A stretch of DNA of 64,000 nt, from NCBI GenBank assembly GCA_015698045.1, contig BLAL01000053.1:312501-376500 (forward strand). Direction: 5' to 3'. Below, piece by piece: positions 22,150 to 33,315 of this stretch. The position numbers were made by a program, and so were the translations under genes. The DNA is from Rhizophagus clarus. Lineage: Eukaryota > Glomeromycota > Glomeromycetes > Glomerales > Glomeraceae. Numbering within the stretch: position 1 is the stretch's first letter; each line of letters opens with the position of its first letter. The notes under the pieces were generated by a model. The model was given only the letters and a program-made list of their open reading frames with translations, made no database searches and was not told the DNA's origin.

Positions 22150-22372
22150 TAGTATTCAGAATTTGTCTGAACTTTTTCATGTCCGGAATTTGTCTATCTG
22201 GTTTTTTTACTATGTCCAGAATTTGTCCAGGTTTAACTGTCCAGAATTTGTCCAAAATTTTAAGTATCAGAAGTGTGTCAGACATGTACCAAAAAAGTGG
22301 ACATTTTCCAGACACATCAGATTTATTCCAGATATTTTCCAGACATTTTTGATAACATTTTCCAGACATTTA
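22150..22372. repeat. Arm array II, right copy (GTCCAG/GTCTGG repeats)
   Basis: Repeated CCAGAATTTGTCC and CCAGACA words facing the left copy. It is followed outward by TTTATTTTTTATAGGG, the complement of the left-arm CCCTATAAAAAATAAG. Confidence 0.75.
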
Positions 22373-22379
22373 TTTTTTA

Positions 22380-23539
22380 TAGGGAAAAAAAAACAAAAAA
22401 ATTAAAACCAAACCCCCCCAAAAAAAACAATAAAAAAAAAACTAAATAAAAACAAAATATAACAACAAAATAAAAATAAAAATAAAAATAAAAGAAATAA
22501 ATTTTAAATTAAAAAAGGTTGGAAAAGAAATAAAAAATATGAAAAATTAAACATGATAAAAGTGAGAAGAAAATCATCGTATGATTAATTTTAAAAATGG
22601 TGTAAATTTTAAGTTCATAAGTGATTAACTGTTAATTGTAAAATTTACACAATCACACAAATCGTTTACTGTATGTAATGCAAAATTTTCATTTTTTCAT
22701 TTTTTCATTTTTTTATTACTATTTTTTCGGTTTGTTTTTTCTTGTTTCTGGATTCTTTCTTTTTTTTTGCTTTTATTTATTATTATTATTTTTTTTTTGT
22801 TATTACTATTTTTTTGGTCTTGTTTTTTTTTGATTTTCTTTTGTTTTTTTTTTGTTTTTATTTTTTTTTTTTTTACTACTATTTTTTTTTGTTTTTATCT
22901 TTTTTTGGTTTCTTTTTTTTTTGTCTTGATTATTATTTGTTTTATGTTCATTTTTGTTTTTTATTTTGTTTTTTTTTTTGTTGAAATTGCTAAAAATAAC
23001 CGCATAATACATATATATAGTATCTATAAGAATTTTTTTGTTTTTTTTAACATGAAAACTATTCCTTTTAGCATATTATTTCTCAATTTTTATATGGTTA
23101 AATAGGTTAAATATAATATTTATTGAAAAATCATGATCTAACTTTTTATTTTCAGTTTACCAATTTCAGAGCGTAATTTAATCACTTTAGCCGAATGAAA
23201 TTGTCTTTTACACTTAAGTAAGATTGTTCAGAAAGGTTAAAATGCTTAAATCTTAATTTCATAGGATATAAATTTAGAAGAAGTTTAGAAGTTCTACAAT
23301 TTAGTTGTTGTAAAATTATGTGTAATATATTTAAAATCGTTTATATTTTTTATTCTTTATTTATAGAATAGCATATACAAAATAAAAATTTTAACTATGT
23401 ATAAATTGTTTTTTTGAAAGTTAATGGTGCTAAAAATTACTAGTGTTAAATATGAGTATTCTATTATATTTTATATAATCATAATTTGCTGTTTATTATT
23501 ACTATTAGTTAGTCCTTAAATATGAGGACAAATATTCTT
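22380..23539. other. Right-arm AT-rich spacer, no gene
   Basis: An A-rich block, then T-rich homopolymer words (22680-22985), then sequence matching the left spacer in reverse (TTTCAGTTTACC...GAGCGTAAT near 23150-23180 versus ATTACGCTCTGAAA near 4664-4677). Long open frames in the T-rich block are compositional. Confidence 0.6.
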
Positions 23540-23720
23540 TATAGTAAGGGGCCATCATGATGGTCTTCCAATACGAAATAATAATATCCTTCATGGTAAG
23601 GACATCATGGTTCTCCAATAATATGAGGTCGATAATATCCTCCATGATGAGACCATCATGATCCCATGATAATAATACCCTTCATAGTAAGGACCATTAA
23701 CAATAATGTCCTTACTTTTT
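23540..23720. repeat. Tandem CCATCATG units, right arm only expanded
   Basis: Three to four copies of a 50-55 bp unit with AATATCCTYCATGRTRAGG and CATCATGRT. The left arm has a single copy (4070-4140), so copy number differs between arms. Confidence 0.65.
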
Positions 23721-23839
23721 CCTTTTAAACAATGCATGTGGGTAGTTTATATATTAGGACCTGGTGCATACTGAAATTTAAGAATTGTTTGGAATTATTA
23801 TAGATTATGGAAAATCCGAGATAGCCCAAAAATTGCCTT

Positions 23840-24002
23840 AGTGGACATGCTTTGTCCATATCCAAGCAAAAATTCGGACAAAATTGTCCACTTTTGGTGG
23901 ACATGCTTGTCCACATCCAAGCAAAAATTCGGACAAAATTGTCCACTTTTGGTGGACATGCTTTGCCCACATCCAAGCAAATGCGGACAAAATTGTCCGC
24001 GA
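23840..24002. repeat. Arm array I, right copy (GTCCAC hairpin repeats)
   Basis: Three units with GTCCACTTTTGGTGGACATG and CCAAGCAAAAATTCGGAC. It is the reverse complement of the left array with the same unit count. Confidence 0.8.
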
Positions 24003-24151
24003 AGTCACGTGACAATGTTGAATGGATGTGTTTCGTCCACCATTATGCGGACATTAAATGTAAACCATGGTTCACCATGAAAGGATCTAACCTATAGACT
24101 TGAGACATGAATTGTAAGGTTAGATCCTTTGTTGATCGGACGGATGGGGTG

Positions 24152-24159
24152 TTTAAATT
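24152..24159. repeat. Right 8-bp target-site duplication of the large transposon
   Basis: TTTAAATT, identical to 3730-3737 and directly outside the right terminus GGATGGGGTG. Confidence 0.75.
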
Positions 24160-24349
24160 CCTATGAGAACCACCACACTTTACAACTAGTAAAAATTTTT
24201 ATTGATATATCTACATATTACATAACAAAAAAAATTCACTTATATTTCCCGCAAATAGGGAGAACACTTGGATTGATCACCTGGCTCAATGTAATTAATA
24301 AAAACATTAATTGTTCCAACACTTTGAGTAAATGAGGGCAACATTAGTC

Positions 24350-24990
24350 TTAACATGGCTGGTGTTGTTGAACGTGAGAATGTGAGATATTTACTCTCGA
24401 AATTTTTGATGAAGCTCTAGCTCCCAAGGCAGTTTCAGATCTTGAATCAGTTCCATATTTCAGATGTTGAATAAGTTTTAGATCTTGATAATACTCCAAT
24501 TGAAGTTGTTCTTGGAATTCTTGATTATTATGATCTCCCGGCATGTTAGATAATGCTGTCATTCCTATATTAAGTTGCCGTGTTGCTAGAAAAAAAAAAT
24601 CAGTATTTTAATCTAAGATATTAGCATTTTTCATACCAGGGAAGAGCATGAACCCGAAGGAAATAAATACCTGGTTCTTTTGGAGTACTCTTCATAATAT
24701 TTTTTTTCCAATAAGGCCCCTCTTATTTTTAGTTCCTTCCTTATAGCTTTGGTCGTCTAAATAAATCAAGATCAAAGTCGCTAAATAATATGATAGTCTA
24801 TCAGCAAAGCTAATAGATCATAAAACTTACATAGTTTGCTTGAATTAGAACTAAAAATTTCCCTTCCAGTAAAGTAGTTCGTATTATATCTATAGTTAAT
24901 ATCATTTGGGTTTTCTTCCCGAAGTTTCTCCTGTGATTTTCTGCAGATACACAAGAGTGACTTATGCGATCACTTTACTAGCCAGTTATA
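24350..24990 (-). CDS. Uncharacterised spliced gene, 3' exons only
   Basis: Three exon-like pieces on the minus strand. The first (about 24945-24835) contains REENPNDINYRYNTNYF. The second (about 24757-24674) contains RKELKIRGALLEKKYYEEY. The last (about 24591-24350) contains LQLEYYQDLKLIQHLKYG and ends in a stop. The last acceptor (TTCTAG at 24592) and the donor GTATTT are clear. The phase between the first two pieces works only with the inner acceptor CAAAG. Upstream (24950-25010) a similar frame holds a stop, so the 5' end is missing or decayed. The composition is charged and helical. I do not recognise the family. Confidence 0.45.
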
Positions 24991-25274
24991 AGCTTGATGC
25001 TTCACATATACATGTTCTGAAATGCTGGCACCGATAAAATAACTAATGAACAATAGCTATATTCGTGGGCAAAAGTATCGAACTTGACCCTCCCGGATCA
25101 CAGCAGAAAATAAAATTTATAATCACAAAAAAAAAATCGATATAGATTTTATAGATGTTTTATTTTTCATTTATCTGCAAACTATTTCAACGTAGAATTT
25201 TTATTAGTTACATATTGTTACATGTCATACAATAAATAATATAAACAGCACAGCAACAGAATGATTGTTTATAA

Positions 25275-27289
25275 TTATGAGACGTTGATTGATATTTCGA
25301 CATCATTCGTGTTAATAGTAAACTTTGTGCATTCCGCATTGTACTTTACATTCACTAAAGTGACATCTTCCGGAACATTAATCACAGCTGGAGTTGATCC
25401 ACCATCATTGTAGAAATTAACCAAGTATATGTTCATTCCAAAATATTCAGCATATCTTTTAGCCTGTTTCACCGGGTCTTTAAACTGAGCCGAAGATATT
25501 TTTTCAACTTTAAACTCATAACCACACCAATTGTTATTATTTTGAATCACCATTAAATTAAGCGCTTCATGTTCCCGTATCTTTACTTCGAACAAGCAAT
25601 CCATTGAAATTGGAAGCAGCTCATTAATAACACAGAAGACTGCTGCTTGGAAAGCTTTTTCCGACGGGCCATGCAGATTTCTTACTCGCTCATTTATGAT
25701 TGTAGCCGGTGTAATATTTTGCAATGCATGTGCTAACAGAGAGAGGGGGTCTTTCACGTCTTGTATTTGCAAAGAATTCCCTGGCTTCGGCCAAACCTCC
25801 CGAAAGACAACACGAAAAATGACATTACTCGTGAAAGAAACTCTATTAACTCCTCTTAGACTTCTATCTTTTGTTAATGGTACAAGAATGCCAATATTAA
25901 GTAGGTACTTGACAATCTCGCTGAGATTTGATAGATCCACTATCCAAGATCCATCTTTAATTACCGTGAAGCCACGAACATGCGCTAGATCTGTTGAGTT
26001 CATCCTTCGCAACGCTTTTATAATTTTAACATGCGTCCCATTTAGATAATTTTCCAAATTTTCTTTTAGTAAAAGGTTCCATTCGATCGGTGAATTCGTC
26101 CGGTAATCGTGGTAAAGCTTTAATAAAATCATAAAGGACGCCGGATGCCCAAAGGATTCGCGCATGATGACTGACTGTATATCGATCGGGATGATTTCAT
26201 CAAAGAATTCATTATACAAACGGAAGAGTTTACCCAACTCTTCAGTTGTGAAAAATGGCATCGGGAGGAAAGTGGCTTTGTTGTAAGGAGAACCTAGTGG
26301 GTTATCATCGCTCAACAAATCTACGACTTTAAAGGTGCCTACACAAACATAAGTTACATTTTTGGAAGAGAGTGATCTGAAGAAATCACTTGACGCATTG
26401 TAAAGTTCCTGAGATTCAAAGATATACTGAAACTCATCCACTAGGAGATACAAACGATCTTTAAATCCACTCAGATATTCGTTAAAACTTAATTCGTCAA
26501 CGGTTTCCCTAAAGAGATGACGTGACAAATAACGGAAAAATCCACCCCGCGCTCCATACTGAATTATATGTCCTTTTACATCCGTCATGTCGAAACGTGC
26601 AACGTTCAAGTGATGTTCACGTAGCATCTCTTCAAGTGCAATTAAGAAAGACGTTTTTCCGCTTTGGTACGGACCGTGTATCACAAACGATTTTTCTTCT
26701 TTAATTCCATTTTTTACTGTATTGAATATCTCTCGTTCATATATTGGAAGAGCTAGCCTGCCACTGTAATGAAATATCGGCCCTTCGGTTGATATAAATG
26801 AGTTATTGAGTTTTCTCTTTCTGGACATTTGTTGATCTAATTATGTGTAATAAAAAGAAATGGACGAAAATATGTAAACAATACAAAACTAGGAATGTAA
26901 AATACAACACAAAATGCTACGTAATCATTACGCAAAGGCTTACCTGGATGTTCACCTAAATTGGGTTAGGAGACCAAAAAAGGTTGGTTAGTTACCGGAC
27001 AAGAAGTGTCATTACGACGCAAAAGCATCCATGAGCATGTGATAAAAAAAAAATTTAGCCGTGGCATCACGGACAAAAATATTATATACGGTTATCTAAA
27101 CATACCGGACATAACATTAAGAAAACTTTTCAAAAGGCTTTGTTGAACTTCTTTCGTTTTGTGGCGACTTTGAAGGGCCAAAAGCAACCTTTTTTCTTCT
27201 TCAGGATTTTTTATTAGATAGATTTGTAATTTGTTAGCTTCTTCTCGTTCGAGTTCAAGGCTATCGATTATTTCATAAATGTTAGACAT
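25275..27289 (-). CDS. Crinkler-like P-loop ATPase with PD-(D/E)XK nuclease-like C-terminus
   Basis: Three exons: 27289-27106, a 12-nt microexon 26955-26944, and 26836-25275, all in frame, giving 585 residues. The last exon alone also opens with an ATG (26828), and the numbers below count from it. The ATPase has Walker A GPYQSGKT (52-59), Walker B LYLLVDEF (126-133) and a following VCVGTF strand. The C-terminal part has a conserved-looking Glu (388), ALNLMVI (where the Asp of the nuclease fold would be Asn424) and YEFKV (Glu438, Lys440), then QAKRYAEYF. This NTPase-plus-restriction-nuclease order matches the Crinkler (CRN) class abundant in glomeromycotan fungi. The 65-residue leading part is helical and charged, not the classic LxLFLAK header. 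The gene is intact. Asn for Asp may reduce nuclease activity. Role in the fungus unknown. Confidence 0.8.
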
Positions 27290-27299
27290 GTTAAAAATT

Positions 27300-28041
27300 T
27301 TAAAATTTTGATTTGAAAGAAGTAGAGATTTATATTGGAATTATTGACTATATATGTGAACACGTGAATAAACTTTGTTAAACTTCACTGATTATCTTCA
27401 TTGATTATTATTAGATGTGGACGCGTCAAACTCAGAAGATAAAATACATTTAACTATATCATTATAAAATTTGAGTCATCGTGAAACATACATGAATTAA
27501 ATACATTCATTTCACGTTGGTATACATATATACACATAATTCTTTCGATGCTACACAAACTAATAATTTAAGATTCGTAATTAGAGAAGAGAATGAAGTG
27601 TATGATGCTATCAATCCTAGGCCATTTAGTGCGAGTCTCAACATCAAGTTATTTCTTTACTCTCTTCCATTTACGAAAGTATCTATAACTAATTTGTTTA
27701 TACTTCTATTGCTAATTACACCCCACAGCCTTTTACTATATATTAAATTTCCGAAATAAATCATCCCACCCATATTTACAGTATTTTTGTCTATCTATAT
27801 CTCTCCCAAACACACAAAATATTATTTCCCGAAAGAGAACTTCTCTGAGATTAAGAAATTTCGAACCTATAGTATAATTACGGGGGTATTAGCAACCACG
27901 ATTCATTTTCACATAATTCCATTCCGCCTCATACACAAGATATTTATTGCTTAAGTTTTTCTGCGTTATCGCCGGTACGATACTGCGCAAAGTTTTAAGA
28001 ATTCGGCACGTGATGCTTATATAAGATAAATTTTTTGATGC
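27300..28041. other. Intergenic, likely promoter of the Crinkler-like gene
   Basis: AT-rich, with no TATA box clearly placed. The open frame at 27517-27759 has no ATG and no recognisable content. Confidence 0.4.
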
Positions 28042-28049
28042 ACTGCGCC
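28042..28049. repeat. Target-site duplication of hAT copy (left)
   Basis: ACTGCGCC here and ATTGCGCC at 29129-29136 flank the element: 8 bp with one transition, typical of hAT insertions. Confidence 0.75.
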
Positions 28050-28242
28050 TAGGGATGGCACGTGATTTAAAACAACGTGATTAAAAAAACGTTTTTGTTT
28101 TAAACATGATTTAATACTGATGATAATGTTTTTTATTATATTGAATGACATAATTTAATTACTATTATATTACATAATTTAGTGATCAAATATTTAAATA
28201 ATTAAATTGATTTCTTTACGTTTAATCACAAAAAATTTAAAG

Positions 28243-28458
28243 ATGTCTCGTGGAAGACCATCATTAGCAGATGTTTGGCAACAATTTGAACCATTTTCAA
28301 TTGGTTTACATGGTCGATATACATTTTGTCAAAGGTGCAAATTTTGTGGAAGTAATGTAGTTGATCTAATTGATCAATTAAAAGAACATTTAATAAAATG
28401 TGCTGATTTTCCAGCTAATTTAAAAGAATCTCTTGATCTCACCACTTCAAAATTTTAA
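28243..28458 (+). pseudogene. hAT transposase N-terminus with BED zinc finger
   Basis: The ATG at 28243 starts MSRGRPSLADVWQQF. CKFCG, HLIKC and the spacing between them make a BED-type C2HC finger, the DNA-binding part of hAT transposases. It stops at 28456-28458, and the following sequence is broken. Confidence 0.75.
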
Positions 28459-28695
28459 AAATAATTAATAATCTTTATCTAATTTAGATCAATTAACAGA
28501 TCAAACTGATGATGAAATGCAATCTACATAATCTTAAAGAACAAATTTTAGGTGATTTATTGTAGGCAAATTTGGAAGCTTTAGATTATTTTTTAACATC
28601 ATTTGTCAAACTCATTCGTTTATTTACACCATTATGTGAATTAGTTAATACCCAAGAGTTAATTTAAATTTCAAAATGAAAGTTCATAGATCGAT

Positions 28696-29022
28696 TTGAA
28701 TTTGCCTTCCATTCTACAATTGCAGAAATATATTACAATAACTGATGAATTTTCTGGAGAATATTCAAGTCCTATTAGTTGGTGGAAGTCCAACTTCACG
28801 TATAAATTTCCTGTTGTAGTTGAATTTGCTTGTCAAGTATTTTCAATCCCAACCTCATCAGCTGCAGTCAAACGTAACTGGTCTAACTTCAGATTTATTC
28901 ATAGTAAACTTTATGCACGTATGAATAACAATCGGGTAAGAAAACTTGTGGCAATTTATCAAAATTTGAGAATTCATAAAGTGATTAAGGAGGATAATTG
29001 GTTTGAAGAAGCTGAAGTTTAA
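28696..29022 (+). pseudogene. hAT transposase C-terminal dimerisation region
   Basis: It contains SPISWWKSN, FACQVFSIPTSSAAVKRNWS and RMNNNRVRKLVAIYQNLR, the hallmark of the hAT dimerisation domain, ending at the natural stop 29020-29022. No catalytic core precedes it in this copy. Confidence 0.85.
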
Positions 29023-29539
29023 TTTTATAAATATTTTATTGTGATTAAATATTTAAATATAATTGAATAAATAAAGTATTAAAAGTGCTATTATCTGATA
29101 TTTTAAAACATGTTTTTTGCCATCCCTAATTGCGCCAGACTTTTGCTTGTAACGAGATTCATGCGAGTAATTTCACTGCATCTATTGTACGCGTGATTAT
29201 TGTACGTGTGATGATAGTCAGAGATTTTCTTGACAAATATCAGAATTAACAAGAGTAATATATCTGCTTTATTTTGGAACATCTATAGAGGCGGGAAACT
29301 GATTAACATCATGATGACATGTTTCAAGAAGCTAGCTGGGCGATAGACTGTCTTACCTTATTATTACTTTGCAGATTATACTCGTTAATTAATTATTATT
29401 GGTTGTTGTTCTTTGCTGAAACCCCCAGTTTAGCAACTTTAATGACGCTAGCATGTGACCGCCATGTGACTATATGGTCAACTGCTAATGGCATTTTTTT
29501 TTGTTTTGACTGTCTTACTACTATATGGAGACAATATGA

Positions 29540-30120
29540 AACTTTAATTGTTTAAATATTGGATATTTTCATAAAGATTTTCACAGTGGAAACATATTGC
29601 TGAGTGATGATTGGACTTATATTTCAGATTTTGGGCTGTCTGGACCATCAGACGGACAAGAATCGGATAGTGACCCATATGGAGTACTATCATATGCTGA
29701 TCCAGAAGTCTTGAAAGGAAAACCATATACATTATCTTCTGATATTTACAGCTTTGGTGTAATCATGGCTGAATTATCATCTGGTAACCCACCTTTTCAT
29801 TACAGAAAAAATGATCCTATGTTATCGAAAGCAATATACAATGGAATCAGGCCGGAATTTGGAAAAGAAACTCCTGAAATTTATCGAAAGTTAGCTTGCA
29901 GATGTATGGATACCAATTCAGAATATAGACCAACAGCAAGTGAATTATACAAAGAAATAAATTTTTGATATGATTGTGTTCATCATTATGATGAATATCG
30001 AGAAAAAGAACGATTTGGCTATAAAGGAGAAAAGGTTTGAGGAAGCTAATAAAGGAATACTAGATATTTCTTCTTCAAATGAGAATAACTCTGATAATGA
30101 ATTATTACCTAACTCAGAAG
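29540..30120 (+). pseudogene. TKL-type protein kinase, C-lobe only
   Basis: The frame opens after a TGA near 29537 and enters the kinase directly at the catalytic loop, HKDFHSGNILL (29570-29602). It goes on with DFG (ISDFGLS), YADPEVL in place of APE, SDIYSFGVIMAELSSG and a final CMDTNSEYRPTASEL. The N-lobe with its Gly loop and Lys is absent upstream, where 29140-29530 has no matching exon. The stop at 29966-29968 is a TGA where relatives have Trp (INF-W-YDCV). Two further frames carry KERFGYKGEK and RFEEANKGILDISSS, a tail typical of this kinase group. A truncated relic of the expanded glomeromycotan kinase family. Confidence 0.8.
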
Positions 30121-30129
30121 GTATTTTAC

Positions 30130-33100
30130 TTACAGATTTATTTATTTAACAAATAATTAATCCTACAATTACTAATTTTATTATTTTCTTAACAATATGA
30201 TGATGAATTCGTTATGCATGAGTGGTAATATGTTCTGCTATTTATATTTTACATTTATTATTGCATATTGAAATTACAGGAATGACGTTGATAACTGAAT
30301 AACCTTCAATAGATTCTGTTAAACCATTTCATCTATCTACAATTTTTTTTTTACTTGGGACAATACTATTAACTTCATTCCAAAGTTTATTAAATAATAG
30401 TAGATAGGACCGTTCTAGCGTTACATTTTTGATTAATTAAACTTTACATAAACCTTTGCAAATGAATTAAGAAACACAATAAATGAATGGATGAATATAA
30501 AGTATAAGTACTTGGTTCGATAATTACATATTTACTAAATTCTACTTAATTTAGAGTACAATAGCAAATGCGTGAGTCAGATATTAGCATAAAAAAAAAT
30601 ATTTTTAATCGCCGATAGATGTCTCAATGAATTTTTTATCCTAAATCACTAACGGTGCGTTGAAAGAGAGTTCATTTTAATATGGAATCTGTTTGCAACA
30701 CCCAGCTGGTTGAAGGAAAGTTATGCTATGAAGTTTTTCATTATAGATTACTGATCACAGCGCACGGACAGTGGTAACGCTTCGGATACAAATAATCTTT
30801 GAATTGTTTGATGTTATGTGATTTATGTCACACGGTCGCATATCATTTGTCAAACAATCACGGCTAGCGATCACGTAGAGGAAAAAATTTTTAGAGGAAA
30901 CCGATCACAAATATATTGCGGTTCTTCGCTTCGCTCCGGAATTATACGTAGAAGTCGTAGAATGTACAAGAATTTAGGAAGTTTTGTGAAATCTTTAAAA
31001 ATTTTACGCTTAAATTATATATATATATATATATATACACACTCAAATTTTCATTTATGTTAATAATTCAAATAAATCATTGTAATTTATCTGGACCCTA
31101 TGAGACCCGTTGTGAGTCCGGACCATCATAATTTTATTTATTTATCTTTATTAATGCCGATAATAATTTTTTCGTGTGATCAGGTATTATGCGAATAATG
31201 AATGTGACAGAAACTTCTGTACTACCACGTGACTGAAATTTAATTGAAACCATAAAGAGTTGTGTTATCCGAAGACGTCATAAATTATTATGACATTTGC
31301 GACACAGAGAATATTTGACGTTCAAAAGTCATCCTCTTTGTTAAAAAAGAAAATAAAAAAATAAATAAGTTTCATAAATCAAATTATATATATTTGTTCA
31401 CAAATCCTAATAACTTTTTCAACGTATACACTAAAATTCGATATCACTAAACCTGATATTTTAGTCATTTTCAAATTTAAAAGTTATTAAGGAGATTATC
31501 ATTATCAATTATTAAATGAATATTATAAATACATTCCTATGTGAAACTGAAGCATTTCTCTCACAAAGGAAAATAACCCCAAATAGCCCAAAAAAGTAAA
31601 AAGTTACGATTTTTTTTTAAAACATAATAAAGACTTGAACGTACAAAGTCACATACATTATATTAGCAAGAAAGTATAATTAAATTCATATAATATGATA
31701 TAACTTAAATAGTATTTTTGACGCAAATTTCCATTGTTTATAATAATCAAATAAATACTGATAAAGGATAAAAACTTTGTTATTGACAAAATCTTTGTTA
31801 TTTCCATTATAAAGGAATTTTTTTTTTTTTTTTTGATTTTAACGACGTATTCAAAGTACACAAATCACGAGAATTCTTGTATAACATGATCGCGTGACTT
31901 TTGACTTGATTGTTTCCAAAAATGATAATTAGTTCCATAAACAAAAATATGAATCATCACAACCCCTTCATTTTTTCTTAAAAGAAACATATATTTAAAA
32001 CTGATTGGAAATTTATTTTAAACGTCGGAAATATTTTACCTATTTTGTTAGTATGAGTCTTTTTTTAGAACATGTAAGTTATAAATTCGTAAAACGGACA
32101 AATCTCTAAGATTAGACAACTTAAAAATTTGTGAACTTTTTTCCAATTTCCAAAAATCACAAGACTTTAATATCGTATCATATGATACTAATGCAACTAA
32201 TTAAACATATTTAAAAAATTTGTAAGTTTGAAAACAACTTTTTGGAAAATAAAATTACATGCATCATCGACATTTTTATGATATACAATACAATATATTA
32301 TTTTTGAAAGAATAAATAAATTAATGAACACAATAAAATATTTTTTTTTCCAATCCATTTAAACGATTTAACCCATTTAAATCGTAACAAAGAAACGAAA
32401 AAAAAAAAATAACCTTAAAAAAATGTCAAGTGTCTCATATGTATGTAAGATACATGATTTCCTTGTTAAAAAAGGTATACAATTGTATATGTAGCTACTA
32501 TATTATTACTATTTAACTTTGTTTCAAAGAAATTTTAAATTTAAAATTTTAAATATTTTGTCCATTCATATCAAATTCATTTAATATACCATTATAAGTA
32601 GAACATTCGAACGAATGTAAATAGTTAGTAAAAACCCATTTTATAAATTAATTATTACCGTTTATAACCATTAAAAACAAAGAACAAAACGAGTCGGGAG
32701 CACAAAAACAATCGAGAATTAAATATTTAACCGATAATGCAACGTAACACCAGGTTTTATCAAATCAATTTCTATACTATGTAAAACCTTTTGAATGTTA
32801 CGTCCCTGGTTGTCATACCTAAATTAATAACTCGATTGCAGTTGATCTTGTTTATAAATATTCATGATAAACATTGATATAACGTAAATGTAAACAAAAA
32901 TAAAGAAATTGGTGCGGATTACGGAGTTAATTGTAAAAGTTTCGTAAAAAAAATTTTTTTTAGGGTCAATAATTCGATATGTTTATTATATGAAATTTTA
33001 TACTTTGCCCCAAAAATAAATTATTTACAGCGACACGATGACAAATTGAGTTAATATCTTATGAGATTATAATTACATATAAATAGGCCCTTTGGGATAA

Positions 33101-33230
33101 AAAAAAATTTTTTTTTTTTTTTTTTCAAATTATACCAAAAGCCCTGTTATAATATATATTTTTGACGTTTGATACGTCATTTTTATCTTATTGTTGGGCG
33201 ACGAAAAATCAAAATTATCCAAAAAAAAAA
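30130..33230. other. Intergenic, no gene recognised
   Basis: AT-rich with many homopolymer runs and a TA microsatellite near 31016-31036. The open frame at 30818-31063 runs into that microsatellite and resembles no family. Confidence 0.5.
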
Positions 33231-33238
33231 AAAAATTG

Positions 33239-33247
33239 CATATAAAT
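33239..33247 (+). promoter_or_regulatory. TATA-like box of first secreted-protein gene
   Basis: CATATAAAT lies about 70 bp before the ATG at 33316, followed by a C/T-rich leader (CTCTCTCTTTTTT). The paralogue has a similar TATATATAAA box. Confidence 0.45.
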
Positions 33248-33315
33248 CCGAAATTACATACACACTTTAACATATCACGTATCAAAAACCTCTCTCTTTT
33301 TTATTTTCCTTAACG

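Larger units (their letters stand above)
3738..24151 (+). mobile_element. 20.4-kb DNA transposon with long inverted arms, HECT ligase and DDE integrase genes
   Basis: The two ends are inverted copies of each other, starting CACCCCATCC and ending GGATGGGGTG, and are flanked by a perfect 8-bp direct repeat. Homology between the arms runs inward, with gaps, to about 9496 on the left and 21649 on the right. The unique core encodes a multi-exon HECT-type E3 ligase and an intact integrase with a D-D-E triad. No capsid, DNA polymerase, packaging ATPase or envelope gene is visible, so it is not a recognisable Polinton. An 8-bp duplication is shared by hAT and KDZ-like elements, while the integrase type recalls IS3EU/Ginger-like groups, so the superfamily is left open. 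The intact integrase suggests fairly recent activity. Confidence 0.82.
21649..24151 (-). repeat. Right inverted arm
   Basis: It starts at AGTGATAATTTC and runs outward through array III, array II, the T-rich block, a spacer with several CCATCATG units, array I and the terminal block to GGATGGGGTG. Order and orientation mirror the left arm. The open frames inside the arm follow repeat composition and are not genes. Confidence 0.82.
28050..29128 (+). mobile_element. hAT transposon, internally deleted (1079 bp)
   Basis: Terminal inverted repeats TAGGGATGGCA and TGCCATCCCTA, with an 8-bp duplication outside. Inside, a BED-finger exon (28243-28458) and the C-terminal dimerisation region (28696-29022) remain. 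The central RNase H-like catalytic core is missing, so the copy cannot move itself but could be moved by an intact relative. Confidence 0.88.

Noticed and set aside
22742-23105. Phe-rich and Lys/Asn-rich open frames on both strands
   Set aside because: Produced by T homopolymers in the right arm; no start context, motif or splice signal.
3738-24151. Large element read as a Polinton or other virus-like element
   Set aside because: No capsid, DNA polymerase, protease, packaging ATPase or envelope gene is visible in the core, and the termini and 8-bp duplication differ from the usual Polinton pattern.
30818-31063. 81-codon open frame with Arg-rich middle
   Set aside because: It runs into a TA microsatellite and has no recognisable domain or neighbouring exon.
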